NCBI RefSeq assembly: GCF_902729445.1
Contig: NZ_CACVCE010000045.1
Location: 1-64,000, forward strand
DNA: 64,000 nucleotides
Source of the DNA: Magnetospirillum sp902729445
Lineage (GTDB): Bacteria > Pseudomonadota > Alphaproteobacteria > Rhodospirillales > Magnetospirillaceae
Direction of reading: 5' to 3'
Shown here: in pieces, positions 17,798 through 26,049 of the stretch
Position numbering within the stretch: position 1 is the first letter of the stretch
How the letters are laid out: every line of letters begins with the position of its first letter
Translations under genes and position numbers: made by a program
Notes under the pieces: generated by a model
The model's input: the letters and a program-made list of their open reading frames with translations, nothing else
Told to the model about the DNA's origin: nothing
The model's database searches: none

Positions 17798-18667
17798 TCA
17801 CCACGCGTCATAGCGGTTGGCGACCGACAGGTCGCGGCACAACAAGACGCCCCAGAATCCCTCGAAATCCAATGCCCGCCACAGCGGCCGCAACGCCACC
17901 AAGGGCGAACGCACCGGATATTGCCGGTAAAGCCGGGTCAGAACCGGCCGCCAGCCGGCCAACCGCGCCAGCAGCAGCCAGTCATCCGGGCAAAGCTCGA
18001 AGATATGCAGTTCCTCGGCGGTCCAGCGGGCGGCCATGCGGTCGTCGGACATGCGCAAATCGGCGCCGCCGAAGCGGCTGTCGCGCCGCCACGGCACCGT
18101 CATCAGCAGATGGTCGGCGCTGCCGCTTTCGGCCAGCCGATGCAGAAAACGCAAGGGATCAGTCAGGTGTTCGACCATTTCGAAGGTCATGAAAAGATCC
18201 GGACGAATTCCGGCCAGGTCCATCTCCTCGGCCCGGCACAAGATGGCGTCGCCGCCCTTGGCGGTGACCTTGTCGACCGCCACCGGGTCCAGGTTGACCG
18301 ATACCACCCGCGCCACCGCATCCTTTGGCGCCAAGGCCTGCAGATAGCGGGCATGGTTGCCCGACGAATCGCCGATATCGGCCAGGACCAGACCGGACCG
18401 CCCCAGATGGCGGACCGCATCCAGCATCAGGCTGACCTGCCAGGCATGCAGGCCCCGCATCTTGATCTTCCAGTAGCGCTGGTATTCCTGGGGATCGAAG
18501 CCGCCGGTATATTGGTCGGCGATGTCGGGGATGACCGCCTCGAGCCGCCGATAGACATCCGCAAGCCCCTGTTCCGCCACGGCAGCCCGAACGCTGGCGG
18601 CCGACAGCCGCTGATAGAGGGCCCGGGTATCCAGTCCGACCGCTTTAGCCAGTCCGATCACATTCAT
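17798..18667 (-). CDS. SAM-dependent methyltransferase
   Basis: A 289-residue class I methyltransferase. Motif I is VLADIGDSSGNHARYL near residue 97, motif II/III lies around VVSVNLDPVAVDKV, and FMTFEMVEHLTDPLRFLHRL near residue 165 is the usual post-motif region. A basic C-terminal region follows. The ATG at 18667 overlaps the stop of the next upstream methyltransferase gene as ATGA. It likely O- or N-methylates a glycan or sugar intermediate in the cytoplasm. The Gly-rich motif is atypical (GDSSGN rather than GCGxG), but folds of this class tolerate that. Confidence 0.75.
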   Translation of the reverse strand: MNVIGLAKAVGLDTRALYQRLSAASVRAAVAEQGLADVYRRLEAVIPDIADQYTGGFDPQEYQRYWKIKMRGLHAWQVSLMLDAVRHLGRSGLVLADIGDSSGNHARYLQALAPKDAVARVVSVNLDPVAVDKVTAKGGDAILCRAEEMDLAGIRPDLFMTFEMVEHLTDPLRFLHRLAESGSADHLLMTVPWRRDSRFGGADLRMSDDRMAARWTAEELHIFELCPDDWLLLARLAGWRPVLTRLYRQYPVRSPLVALRPLWRALDFEGFWGVLLCRDLSVANRYDAW

Positions 18668-19341
18668 CGCTGCGCACACCACACGTTGGCCATGACCTTG
18701 TCCACCGGCGTCTCCGCCGCCCCCGAAACCGGATGAAGATAGCCGTAATGGCTGAGACGCGAGACCTGATCGCAGGACCCGCGGACCACCGCCAGCGCCT
18801 CGGCGGCATTGACGATAACATAAGGCAGCCGCACGGCGGCACCGGCCTCGTCACCGCCGAAATCCATCCGAAACGACGATATCGCCTTGTCCTCGATGGT
18901 CGGGCCTTCATGTTCGCGCAGATCCAGCAGCAAGGTGCCGGCGGTGTGCGCCCAAGCCCGGGCGATGGTGTCGCGCCAGCTTTCGTGCAGGTGCAAGATG
19001 CCCAGCACCAGCACCAGATCGAACCGGCGGCCAGCAATGGCGGACCAGTCGGACTCGCCGACATGGTGGAATTCGGCCATCGGATGACGAGCCTTGGCCT
19101 TGGCGATCATCTCGGCGCTGATATCGATGCCGGTATAGCGGAAATCCTTCAGATTCTCGGCCATCACCCCGGCGAAGCCGCCCTGCGCGCAGCCGACATC
19201 CAGCACGCTGATCCCTTCCTTCAGCAGGTCCTTCAGGAAGAACCATTCCGAGGCATAGACCTGGGCGCTGGTGGCCCGCTCGTGGTCGAAGAAATCGACC
19301 ACGTGGCCCCAGGCCCGCGCGTTGTGCTCGTCGCCGCTCAT
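18664..19341 (-). CDS. SAM-dependent methyltransferase
   Basis: A compact, 225-residue class I methyltransferase. Motif I is VLDVGCAQGGFAG near residue 46, the acidic SAM-ribose residue is in YTGIDISAEM, and FDLVLVLGILHLHES near residue 105 matches motif IV. It overlaps both neighbours by ATGA, which suggests equimolar production with the 2-hydroxyacid dehydrogenase upstream and the second methyltransferase downstream. It may methylate a product of the AroB-like block. The substrate is unknown. Confidence 0.8.
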   Translation of the reverse strand: MSGDEHNARAWGHVVDFFDHERATSAQVYASEWFFLKDLLKEGISVLDVGCAQGGFAGVMAENLKDFRYTGIDISAEMIAKAKARHPMAEFHHVGESDWSAIAGRRFDLVLVLGILHLHESWRDTIARAWAHTAGTLLLDLREHEGPTIEDKAISSFRMDFGGDEAGAAVRLPYVIVNAAEALAVVRGSCDQVSRLSHYGYLHPVSGAAETPVDKVMANVWCAQR

Positions 19342-20300
19342 CCGCCTTGGCCCACGAAATCCAGCGGGTCGCGTCCCTTATCCAGCCCGGCGATGGCAGC
19401 ACGGCCCATGGCCAGCACCGCCTCTTCCGCCGAACCGCCGATATGGGGCAGAGCCAGCATGTTGGGGTGACGCAGCAGGTCGAAATCCACCGGCGGCTCT
19501 TCGGCGAAGACATCGAAGGCGGCCCCGGCCAGATGGCCGTCGGCCAGCATCGCCTTGACGGCGGCTTCGTCCACCAGGCCGCCGCGCGCCATGTTGATCA
19601 AGATCGACCCCCGGCGCATCAGGCCCAGCTTGTCGGCCGGCAGGATGTCCCGGGTCGAGGAATCCAGCGGCAGATGCAGCGTCACGATGTCGGCTTCGGC
19701 CAGCAAGGCGTCCAACCCCATCGGCTCGATTGCATGGGTGGCGTAGAATTCGGGGAAGGTCTTGATGTCGTGCGCCAGCACCCGGCAGCCGAACGCCCTC
19801 AGCAGCACCGCCAGATCCTTGCCGACATGACCGCAGCCGACGATGCCGACGGTGCGTTGGGACAATTGCCGTCCCATCAATTGCTTCCAGCCGCCGCCCA
19901 GCACCAGGGCGTTGCCCTGGGGGACATGGCGCAACAGGGCGATGGCCGCCGCAATCACCAATTCCGACACCGAGCGCTTGTTGACGCCGCCGGTCCAGCC
20001 CAGCTTCTTGCCCAGCCGCGCCAGCGCCGCCAGGTCGATCATGTCCAGTCCGACCCCGTACTTGCCGACGACCTTCAATTCCGGCAGGCGGGCCAACGTC
20101 GCCTCATCCAACCTTTCCAGCGCGGTGATCGCCTTGTCGTGGCCGGACAGAAACTCGATCAGGGCCTCGCCAGCCAGCGACACGCCCGCATCGTTGAACG
20201 TCACGCATTCGTAACGTTCCAGCAGCTCGGCCCGCAGGATCGGGTGGCGCGAGAAAGATCGCGAGGCGACGGCAACGCGGGTGGTGGTGTCACGGGGCAT
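19338..20300 (-). CDS. D-2-hydroxyacid dehydrogenase (SerA/PdxB-like)
   Basis: A 320-residue NAD-dependent dehydrogenase of normal length. The nucleotide-binding motif is VGIVGCGHVGKDL, and the catalytic triad is visible as Arg in NMARGGLVDE, Glu in AFDVFAEEPP and His in LPHIGGSAEE. It interconverts a 2-keto and a 2-hydroxy acid, or a related alpha-hydroxy carbonyl. The ATG at 20300 overlaps the AroB-like gene by 11 bases, with GAGG about ten bases upstream. A dehydrogenase of this family beside a sugar-phosphate cyclase is unusual and points to a dedicated pathway rather than serine synthesis. Confidence 0.85.
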   Translation of the reverse strand: MPRDTTTRVAVASRSFSRHPILRAELLERYECVTFNDAGVSLAGEALIEFLSGHDKAITALERLDEATLARLPELKVVGKYGVGLDMIDLAALARLGKKLGWTGGVNKRSVSELVIAAAIALLRHVPQGNALVLGGGWKQLMGRQLSQRTVGIVGCGHVGKDLAVLLRAFGCRVLAHDIKTFPEFYATHAIEPMGLDALLAEADIVTLHLPLDSSTRDILPADKLGLMRRGSILINMARGGLVDEAAVKAMLADGHLAGAAFDVFAEEPPVDFDLLRHPNMLALPHIGGSAEEAVLAMGRAAIAGLDKGRDPLDFVGQGG

Positions 20301-21369
20301 GCGGGCGAACCTCGTCCAGGAATTCGGCGCACAAATGGCGGAAGGGCTGGTCGACGGCGTGGACGCCACGCGCCACCCGGCCGTCGGGTCCAGGCAGGAT
20401 CAGGGTGGCCGAGCCCTGGCCGACATTCTTCTTGTCCTTGGCGAGTGCGGCCAGGAAGCGATCCAGCGGCACCGGCACGGATTGATAGCCGGCATAATTC
20501 CTGGCCAGGACCGGCCGCGCCGTGCGCCAATAATCCTCGCGGCCAGACCCCAGGCGCCAGCTCATCCAGCCGGCCATGTCCAGGCCGATGGTGACGGCGA
20601 TGCCATGCGGCACGGCGAAGTCGGTGGCCGCCTCGATGGCGTGGCCGAAGGAATGGCCCAGGTTGAAGACCAGGCGCGGGCCGGTATCGAACTCGTCCTT
20701 CTCGATATAGCCTTGCTTGATCTCCAGCGCGCGGCGGATGGTCGCCTCCATCACCGCCGGATCGGTCCACAGGGACTCGTAGGATTCGGCGATGGCGGCG
20801 AAATCGGCGGGGCCGGCGATCATGTGCACCTTCAGCATCTCGCCGATGCCGGACCGAATCTCGCGCGGGTCCAAGGTGGCAAGGAAGCGGGTCGACAGGA
20901 AGATGTCGCGGGGCGGCGTGAAGGTGCCCAGGATGTTCTTGGCGTCGCCGCAATTGATGGACGATTTCGAGCCGATGCAGGAATCGCACTGGGCCAGCAA
21001 GGTGGTGGGATAGAAACGCCAATCAACGCCGCGCAGCATGGTCGCCGACAGGAAACAGGTGATGTCTTGCAAGATGCCGCCGCCGATGGCGACCAGCACA
21101 TGGTCGCGGCGCAGGCCGTTCGCCACCAGATGCTCGACATAGGCGGGGAAGCGTTCCAGCGATTTGGCGGCCTCGGTCGCCTCGATCAGGAGTACGCTTC
21201 GGCTGGCCAGGACATTGCCCATCTGGTCCCGGTACAGGTCGGCGACCCGGGCATCCACCAGGAAATGGGCGTCGTCCGGCACCGACGCGTTCAGCCGCTC
21301 CAGCGCATCGACATCGAAATGAACCCGGTACGGCCCCTTGTGCGACTGGATGGTCAAACCGTCAGACAC
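20290..21369 (-). CDS. AroB-family sugar-phosphate cyclase (3-dehydroquinate synthase-like)
   Basis: A 359-residue member of the dehydroquinate synthase superfamily. It has GGGILQD near residue 96, PTTLLAQCDSCIGSKSSIN at 121-139, and NLGHSFGHAIEA near 237. Probable zinc ligands are Glu177 (GIGEMLK), His239 and His255 (VPHGIAV). It would turn an acyclic sugar phosphate or heptulosonate phosphate into a carbocycle. The start is GTG at 21369 with GGAGG eight bases upstream; it overlaps the SDR stop. The neighbours are an SDR, a 2-hydroxyacid dehydrogenase and a cytidylyltransferase, not shikimate genes. That favours a cyclitol for a surface glycan over housekeeping AroB. Confidence 0.82.
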   Translation of the reverse strand: MSDGLTIQSHKGPYRVHFDVDALERLNASVPDDAHFLVDARVADLYRDQMGNVLASRSVLLIEATEAAKSLERFPAYVEHLVANGLRRDHVLVAIGGGILQDITCFLSATMLRGVDWRFYPTTLLAQCDSCIGSKSSINCGDAKNILGTFTPPRDIFLSTRFLATLDPREIRSGIGEMLKVHMIAGPADFAAIAESYESLWTDPAVMEATIRRALEIKQGYIEKDEFDTGPRLVFNLGHSFGHAIEAATDFAVPHGIAVTIGLDMAGWMSWRLGSGREDYWRTARPVLARNYAGYQSVPVPLDRFLAALAKDKKNVGQGSATLILPGPDGRVARGVHAVDQPFRHLCAEFLDEVRPHAP

Positions 21370-22081
21370 GGGTGAATCCTCCGTCGATGGCGATGGTCTG
21401 GCCCGAGATGAAGCTATTGTCCGGCCCGGCCAGCCAGGCGACGAAGGCGGCGATCTCGTCCGGCCGGCCCAGGCGCCTGGCCGGAACCTGCGCCACCAGG
21501 TCCTCGATGCCGGCCTCGCCCAGCACGGCGCGGGTCAGCTCGGTGTCGATGAAGCCGGGCGCTACCCCGTTGACCAGCACGCCGTCGGCGGCCACTTCGG
21601 CGGCGGCCGCCGCCGTCAGGCCGTCCAGGGCGAACTTGGCGGCCGAATAGCTGCCCCGACCGGCCTTCGAGATCACCCCCCAGATCGAGCCGACATTGAC
21701 CACCCGCCCCCAGCCCTTGGCCCGCATGCCGGGCAGCACCGCCTGCATCAGGCGAAGCGGAGCGGTGACGTTGACCTGCTGGATGCGGGCGAAGTCGGCC
21801 GGATCGATCTCGGAGAAGGGCGAGACCTTGTTGATGCCGGCATTGTTGACCAAGATGTCGGCCCCCAGGCCGGCCAACTGGGTGGCGAAGCCTTCCAACT
21901 GGGTCGGATCGGCGAAGTCGGCAGCGAAATAATCGCTGCCCTGCGGCCCCTGCCCGCCCGGCCTGGTGCCGGTGACCAGCACGCGGGCGCCATCGGCCAG
22001 CAGACGCGCGGCGATGGCGGCGCCGATGCCGCGCGTGCCGCCGGTGACCACCGCCAATTTGCCGGATAGGGGAAGGGTCAT
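21362..22081 (-). CDS. Short-chain dehydrogenase/reductase (FabG-like)
   Basis: A 239-residue classical SDR. It has VVTGGTRGIGAAIA at the N-terminus, ILVNNAGINK (NNAG), catalytic Ser in VNVGSIWG, YSAAK (YxxxK) and a C-terminal SGQTIAIDGGF. The reaction is NAD(P)-dependent ketone/alcohol interconversion. The ATG at 22081 overlaps the upstream methyltransferase stop as ATGA. It sits directly before the AroB-like cyclase gene, so reduction of the cyclic ketone product is a reasonable role. A general fatty-acid reductase is the alternative and less likely in this context. Confidence 0.85.
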   Translation of the reverse strand: MTLPLSGKLAVVTGGTRGIGAAIAARLLADGARVLVTGTRPGGQGPQGSDYFAADFADPTQLEGFATQLAGLGADILVNNAGINKVSPFSEIDPADFARIQQVNVTAPLRLMQAVLPGMRAKGWGRVVNVGSIWGVISKAGRGSYSAAKFALDGLTAAAAAEVAADGVLVNGVAPGFIDTELTRAVLGEAGIEDLVAQVPARRLGRPDEIAAFVAWLAGPDNSFISGQTIAIDGGFTRV

Positions 22082-23166
22082 GCCGGCTTCTCCGCCACGA
22101 TGTTCCAGGCAAAGCCGATATGGCGGCCCAGCGCCAGTTCGGTTCGGGTTTCGGGAATGAACGGGCTTCCGTAAATCAAGATGCCGCCCGGGTGCGCCGC
22201 GTGCCCCAGCCAACCCAGCACCTTACGGCGGATCTGGGTCAGCCGCGGAATAGCGAAATTATCCCATTGAAAACTGCTCTTGCGATAACGGCGCCCGGGG
22301 AAGGCCGCCAACAGGCGGTCCAGTTCTGATGCGGAATAAACCCGGGTGAAAGGGTTCTTGGTCTGGCCGTGCTTGGGCTTGCCTTCGGTGACACGGCCGA
22401 CCCATTGGGCCTCGGGCCAGCGGAACATCTCGCCGCGGACCAGACCCAGCGGGACGATGGTGCCCCAGAAGATGGCGGAATGGCGGGCATAGAGCATCAG
22501 CACCGCCTTGCCGCCCGGCTTCAGGACCCGGAACACCTCGGCGATGGTCTTGTCGGTGTCCTCGGAATGGTGCAATACCCCGTTGGAATAGACGATGTCG
22601 AAGCTGGCATCCTGGAACGGCAGGTTCTCGGCGTCGGCATTATAGGCGCGGCCCTCGCCGCCCTTGACCAGCCCCAACTTCAGCGCGGTCGAGATGGCCC
22701 GTTCCGGCGTGATGTCGACCGCCGTCACCGAGGCCCCATAGCGCTTGAACAGGCAGGAATGCGCCCCGCCGCCGGGACCGATCTCCAGCACGCTCTTGCC
22801 GGCCAGCTCGGCCAACGGCATCTCGACCACCGGCAGCAATTCGCGGCGGCGAAACAGATCCTCGGTGTCGGTCAGCATGGCTTCCAGCCGCTCAGGATTC
22901 AGCGAGCGGTCGGTCGGGCCGTAAAGCTGTTCGTACAAGTCGCCCCACCAGGCGCGGATATCGTCCTTCAACCCGCCATGGGAGGCAGCGGCGAACAAGG
23001 CCGCCACCTGGCGGTCGCGATCCAGCGGATGGCGGGCCCCACACGATGAACAGACCAGGGAATCGGCCTCCACCGCCAGCGCCGCCGCCCGGCAGGCGGG
23101 GCAACGCAAATTGGTGGTGGCGTCCCTCGCCAGCAGGTCGGTCCAGACGGTCAATAACGCCCCCAC
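22078..23166 (-). CDS. SAM-dependent methyltransferase with N-terminal zinc ribbon
   Basis: A protein of 362 residues. An N-terminal CPAC...CSSC zinc-ribbon-like segment (about residues 22-45) precedes a class I SAM domain with VLEIGPGGGAHSC near residue 127, VTAVDITPE, and FDIVYSNGVLHHSEDT near residue 187. The start is uncertain. The GTG at 23166 overlaps the upstream gene by 16 bases. A TTG at 23154 overlaps the upstream stop as TTGA and follows a G-rich stretch, and would give a protein four residues shorter. It probably methylates a sugar or lipid-linked intermediate. The substrate is unknown. Confidence 0.8.
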   Translation of the reverse strand: MGALLTVWTDLLARDATTNLRCPACRAAALAVEADSLVCSSCGARHPLDRDRQVAALFAAASHGGLKDDIRAWWGDLYEQLYGPTDRSLNPERLEAMLTDTEDLFRRRELLPVVEMPLAELAGKSVLEIGPGGGAHSCLFKRYGASVTAVDITPERAISTALKLGLVKGGEGRAYNADAENLPFQDASFDIVYSNGVLHHSEDTDKTIAEVFRVLKPGGKAVLMLYARHSAIFWGTIVPLGLVRGEMFRWPEAQWVGRVTEGKPKHGQTKNPFTRVYSASELDRLLAAFPGRRYRKSSFQWDNFAIPRLTQIRRKVLGWLGHAAHPGGILIYGSPFIPETRTELALGRHIGFAWNIVAEKPA

Positions 23167-23921
23167 AGCGGATCGGCCTGCATCGCGGCCTCGACGATGC
23201 CGATATCGTGCGGGCTATCGACCGAATAACTGGGCTGGAACGGATAGGGCGCGATGTGCTGGTGATGGCCGTAATCGTAAAGCCGGTTGGAATCGCAGGC
23301 TTCCTTGATCTCCAGCGGACTGGGCGCCAGGCTGGTGAACAATTTCAGGAAATCCCAGCGAAAGCCGAAGATGCCATAGATGCGCTTGGCCCCCAGCTCG
23401 GGCGTGAATTGTTTGCAATACGGAATGGGCTGGCGCGAGGTGTAAAGCACCCGGCCCGACAGATCGTGGATGATCTTCAGCGCATCCGGATTCCGGAACT
23501 GCGCCTCGTCGACGATGTCCATCGCCAGCATGGTGCCGCGCACCTCGGCCTGCCGCTCTTCCATCGGCTTGATGGTGGCGGCGATCATGTCCGGGTGCAT
23601 CATCGGCTCGTCGCCCTGGACGTTGAGCACGATGTCGTCGTCGGCCACATCCACGCCGCACTTGGTGGCGGCCTCGGCGACCCGGTCCAGCGCCCGGGTG
23701 TGGGTGTCGGCGGTCATGATCACCGGATAGCCCTTGGAGTCGCCGAACGCCTTGATTTCCTCGTCGCAGGTGCAGATGGCCAGCACGTCCCAGCGCGGGA
23801 ACAGCCGGGCGCGCTCGAACACATGCTCGATCATCGGGCGGCCGAAGATGGGAAACAGCGGCTTGCCGGGGAAACGGCTGGCCGCCATGCGGGCCGGGAT
23901 CAGGCCGATGATCTTGCTCAT
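23151..23921 (-). CDS. KdsB-like CMP-sugar cytidylyltransferase
   Basis: A 256-residue nucleotidyltransferase related to 3-deoxy-manno-octulosonate cytidylyltransferase. It has IIGLIPARMAASRFPGKPL, then VIMTADTHTRALDRVAEA, and IVLNVQGDEPMMHPDMI, matching the CTP-, sugar- and metal-binding segments of KdsB. It activates a 3-deoxy-ulosonic acid or similar acidic sugar as its CMP derivative. The ATG at 23921 overlaps the Gfo/Idh stop as ATGA. The TADTHTRALDRVAEA segment differs from the KdsB form (TSxxHxSGTxR), so the substrate may not be Kdo. No Kdo-8-phosphate synthase lies in the window. Confidence 0.8.
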   Translation of the reverse strand: MSKIIGLIPARMAASRFPGKPLFPIFGRPMIEHVFERARLFPRWDVLAICTCDEEIKAFGDSKGYPVIMTADTHTRALDRVAEAATKCGVDVADDDIVLNVQGDEPMMHPDMIAATIKPMEERQAEVRGTMLAMDIVDEAQFRNPDALKIIHDLSGRVLYTSRQPIPYCKQFTPELGAKRIYGIFGFRWDFLKLFTSLAPSPLEIKEACDSNRLYDYGHHQHIAPYPFQPSYSVDSPHDIGIVEAAMQADPLWGRY

Positions 23922-24961
23922 GACGGGCACTCCAGGTTCCAGCGCGCCTTCCACTGGGGATCGGCGCAATAGATGCGATAGACCAGCTGCATGGTGGCCA
24001 GGGCGTCGGCCGACGAGCCGGCGGCGATGGCCCCGCCCTGCAGCACCGCGTCGGCGAATTCGGCGATTTCGTCGGCCCAGCTGGGATCGCGGTTATAGCG
24101 GGTGGTCTGTTCCTTGGGGTCGCCCTGGTCGTCTTCCCCGGCCCACACCAAGGTCAGCGTCTCGGCGCCATAGGATTTCGAGCCCGACAGGATGCCCGAC
24201 AGGATCAAGGCCCCCTTGCGGCAGGTAATTTCGAGATTGAAACGATGCCGCCATTGGGTCGCGGTGGAATGCAGCATGGCGACGCAGCCGGTTTCCGAAC
24301 GCATCAGGGCATAGGCATTGTCCTCGATGTCGTGGCCCCAGAAATCGTTCGAGACGATGCTGGTGACCTCGCGGAACTCGCCGCCGAACAGGCGCATCAG
24401 ATCGACCATGTGGATGCCCTGGTCGAGCAGGATGCCGCCGCCGGCCACGGCGCGCTGGGTGCGCCAGTCGGAATGCGCCCCGAAAGAGATGAATTGTGAC
24501 TTGCCGTAGACGCCGCGCATGTTCAGCACATCGCCCATCTCGCCCGAGGCGACGATGGCCAGCGCGTCGCGGACCGAATCATGATAGCGGTGGTTGAAGC
24601 CGTATTTGAGTTTCAGGTCGGGGTGGCGGGCCTCGGCTTCGATGACCCGCTCGATATCGGAAACGTCGCGGCCGGGCGGCTTCTCGCAAAAGACGTGCAG
24701 GCCCTTTTCCAGGCCAGCGATGGTGACGTCGGCCGCCACCTCGTTGGTCAGGCAGACGAACAAGACGTCCAGGCTTTCGGCTGCCAGCAGCGCCTCGGGG
24801 GTACGGTAATGGCGCACGCCGTCGGCGAACGCTCCCTCGGACTCGAAGGTGCGGTCGCACACCGCGACTGTTTTCATATCGGAACGAAGGTCGATGAATT
24901 GGCGCCGGCGCTTGCCGACGACGCCGAAGCCGGCGATGCCGACGCGAAGGGGCGTGCTCAT
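23918..24961 (-). CDS. Gfo/Idh/MocA family oxidoreductase (1)
   Basis: A 347-residue NAD(P)-dependent oxidoreductase. It has VGIAGFGVVGKRRRQF at the N-terminus, VFCEKPPGRDV (EKP with the catalytic Lys) near residue 95, and GGGILLDQGIHMVDL (GxxxDxGxHxxD) near residue 165, which gives the catalytic His/Asp. It oxidises or reduces a sugar hydroxyl or ketone. The ATG at 24961 overlaps the next Gfo/Idh gene's stop (ATGA). Two family members in tandem before a cytidylyltransferase suggest two redox steps on the same precursor. Confidence 0.83.
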   Translation of the reverse strand: MSTPLRVGIAGFGVVGKRRRQFIDLRSDMKTVAVCDRTFESEGAFADGVRHYRTPEALLAAESLDVLFVCLTNEVAADVTIAGLEKGLHVFCEKPPGRDVSDIERVIEAEARHPDLKLKYGFNHRYHDSVRDALAIVASGEMGDVLNMRGVYGKSQFISFGAHSDWRTQRAVAGGGILLDQGIHMVDLMRLFGGEFREVTSIVSNDFWGHDIEDNAYALMRSETGCVAMLHSTATQWRHRFNLEITCRKGALILSGILSGSKSYGAETLTLVWAGEDDQGDPKEQTTRYNRDPSWADEIAEFADAVLQGGAIAAGSSADALATMQLVYRIYCADPQWKARWNLECPS

Positions 24962-26049
24962 GCCGGGGTCCGATACAGATCGGCCAGGGCCTCGTCGGGC
25001 CGGCCCAGGCGGGTGGATTCGCCATCCGCATCGACCGCCACCCAATCGCCGGCTTCGTCCGAGCGGTAGAAGGCGTTCAACAGCTTGATGGTGCGCAGGC
25101 AATCCTCGCGGGTCACCGGATAGGGCCGGCCGGCCTGGAAATCGGCGGCGATATCGCGATACATCGCCTCGTGCCCGAAGCCATAGACGCAGCGCGAGAA
25201 ATCCTCGGTGGCCTGGGTGCAGGCGGCGGGGTCGGGGGTGAAGACCTGCAACTCGTTGACGGCGATGCCGCCGATCTGGGCCAGGCCCTTCTCGCCGACG
25301 ATGGACAAGGACGCCTCGAAATCGTCGGGCCGGGCCGCCGTGGTCACCTCCAGATTGCCGATAGCACCGCCGGGATAGGTCAAGGTGGCGACCACCGAAT
25401 CTTCCACCTCGATGTCGGCGCCCAGGGTGCGCATGGTGGCGTTGACCTTGTCCACCTCGCCGCCCAGATAGCGCAGCAGATCGACATGGTGGATGCCCTG
25501 GTTGGTCAGGCAGCCGCCATCCTGGGCGAAGGTGCCCCGCCATGGCGCTAGGTCATAATAGCGTTGCGGCCGGCACCAGCGGGTGCGCACCGACATGATT
25601 CGGATGGCGCCCAGTTCGCCGCTGTCGATGGCCTGCTTGACCCGCTGGACCGCCAGGTTGTAGCGGTTCTGGAACACCGGGAAGATGCGCACGCCGACGC
25701 GATCGGCCAGATCATAGGCGGCGTTCAGCTGCGACGGCGTCATGAAGGTCGGCTTCTCGACGATGACGTGCTTGCCCCAGCGCTCCATGACTTCGGTGGC
25801 GTGCTCGGCATGCATGCCCGACGGCGTGATCACCGCCACCACCTGGATGTCGGGATGGTCGCGCAGCATGGCACGATAGTCGGTATAGAAGGGCACGCCG
25901 AATTCGTCGCCATAGGCCTTGGCCTTGTCGGCCGCCAGATCACACACCGCCGTCAGACGCACCCCGCCGGTCGCGGCGATGGAGCGGCAATGGTGGCCGG
26001 CGATACGGCCGCAGCCGATGACGGCGACCTGGATGGCGTTGGGGCTCAT
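24958..26049 (-). CDS. Gfo/Idh/MocA family oxidoreductase (2)
   Basis: A 363-residue oxidoreductase. It opens VAVIGCGRIAGHHCRSI, has VIVEKPTFMT near residue 97 with the catalytic Lys, and GGCLTNQGIHHVDLLRYL near residue 176. It resembles WbpB- and NtdC-like sugar 3-dehydrogenases in motif layout. The ATG at 26049 overlaps the aminotransferase stop (ATGA), so a dehydrogenase/transaminase pair making an amino sugar or aminocyclitol is a natural reading. The substrate is not known. Confidence 0.83.
   Translation of the reverse strand: MSPNAIQVAVIGCGRIAGHHCRSIAATGGVRLTAVCDLAADKAKAYGDEFGVPFYTDYRAMLRDHPDIQVVAVITPSGMHAEHATEVMERWGKHVIVEKPTFMTPSQLNAAYDLADRVGVRIFPVFQNRYNLAVQRVKQAIDSGELGAIRIMSVRTRWCRPQRYYDLAPWRGTFAQDGGCLTNQGIHHVDLLRYLGGEVDKVNATMRTLGADIEVEDSVVATLTYPGGAIGNLEVTTAARPDDFEASLSIVGEKGLAQIGGIAVNELQVFTPDPAACTQATEDFSRCVYGFGHEAMYRDIAADFQAGRPYPVTREDCLRTIKLLNAFYRSDEAGDWVAVDADGESTRLGRPDEALADLYRTPA

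Noticed and set aside
20290..21369. Housekeeping aroB (shikimate pathway)
   Set aside because: Its neighbours are all sugar-type enzymes, with no aroK or other shikimate gene. The family motifs are kept but the context points elsewhere. A tree is needed to be certain.
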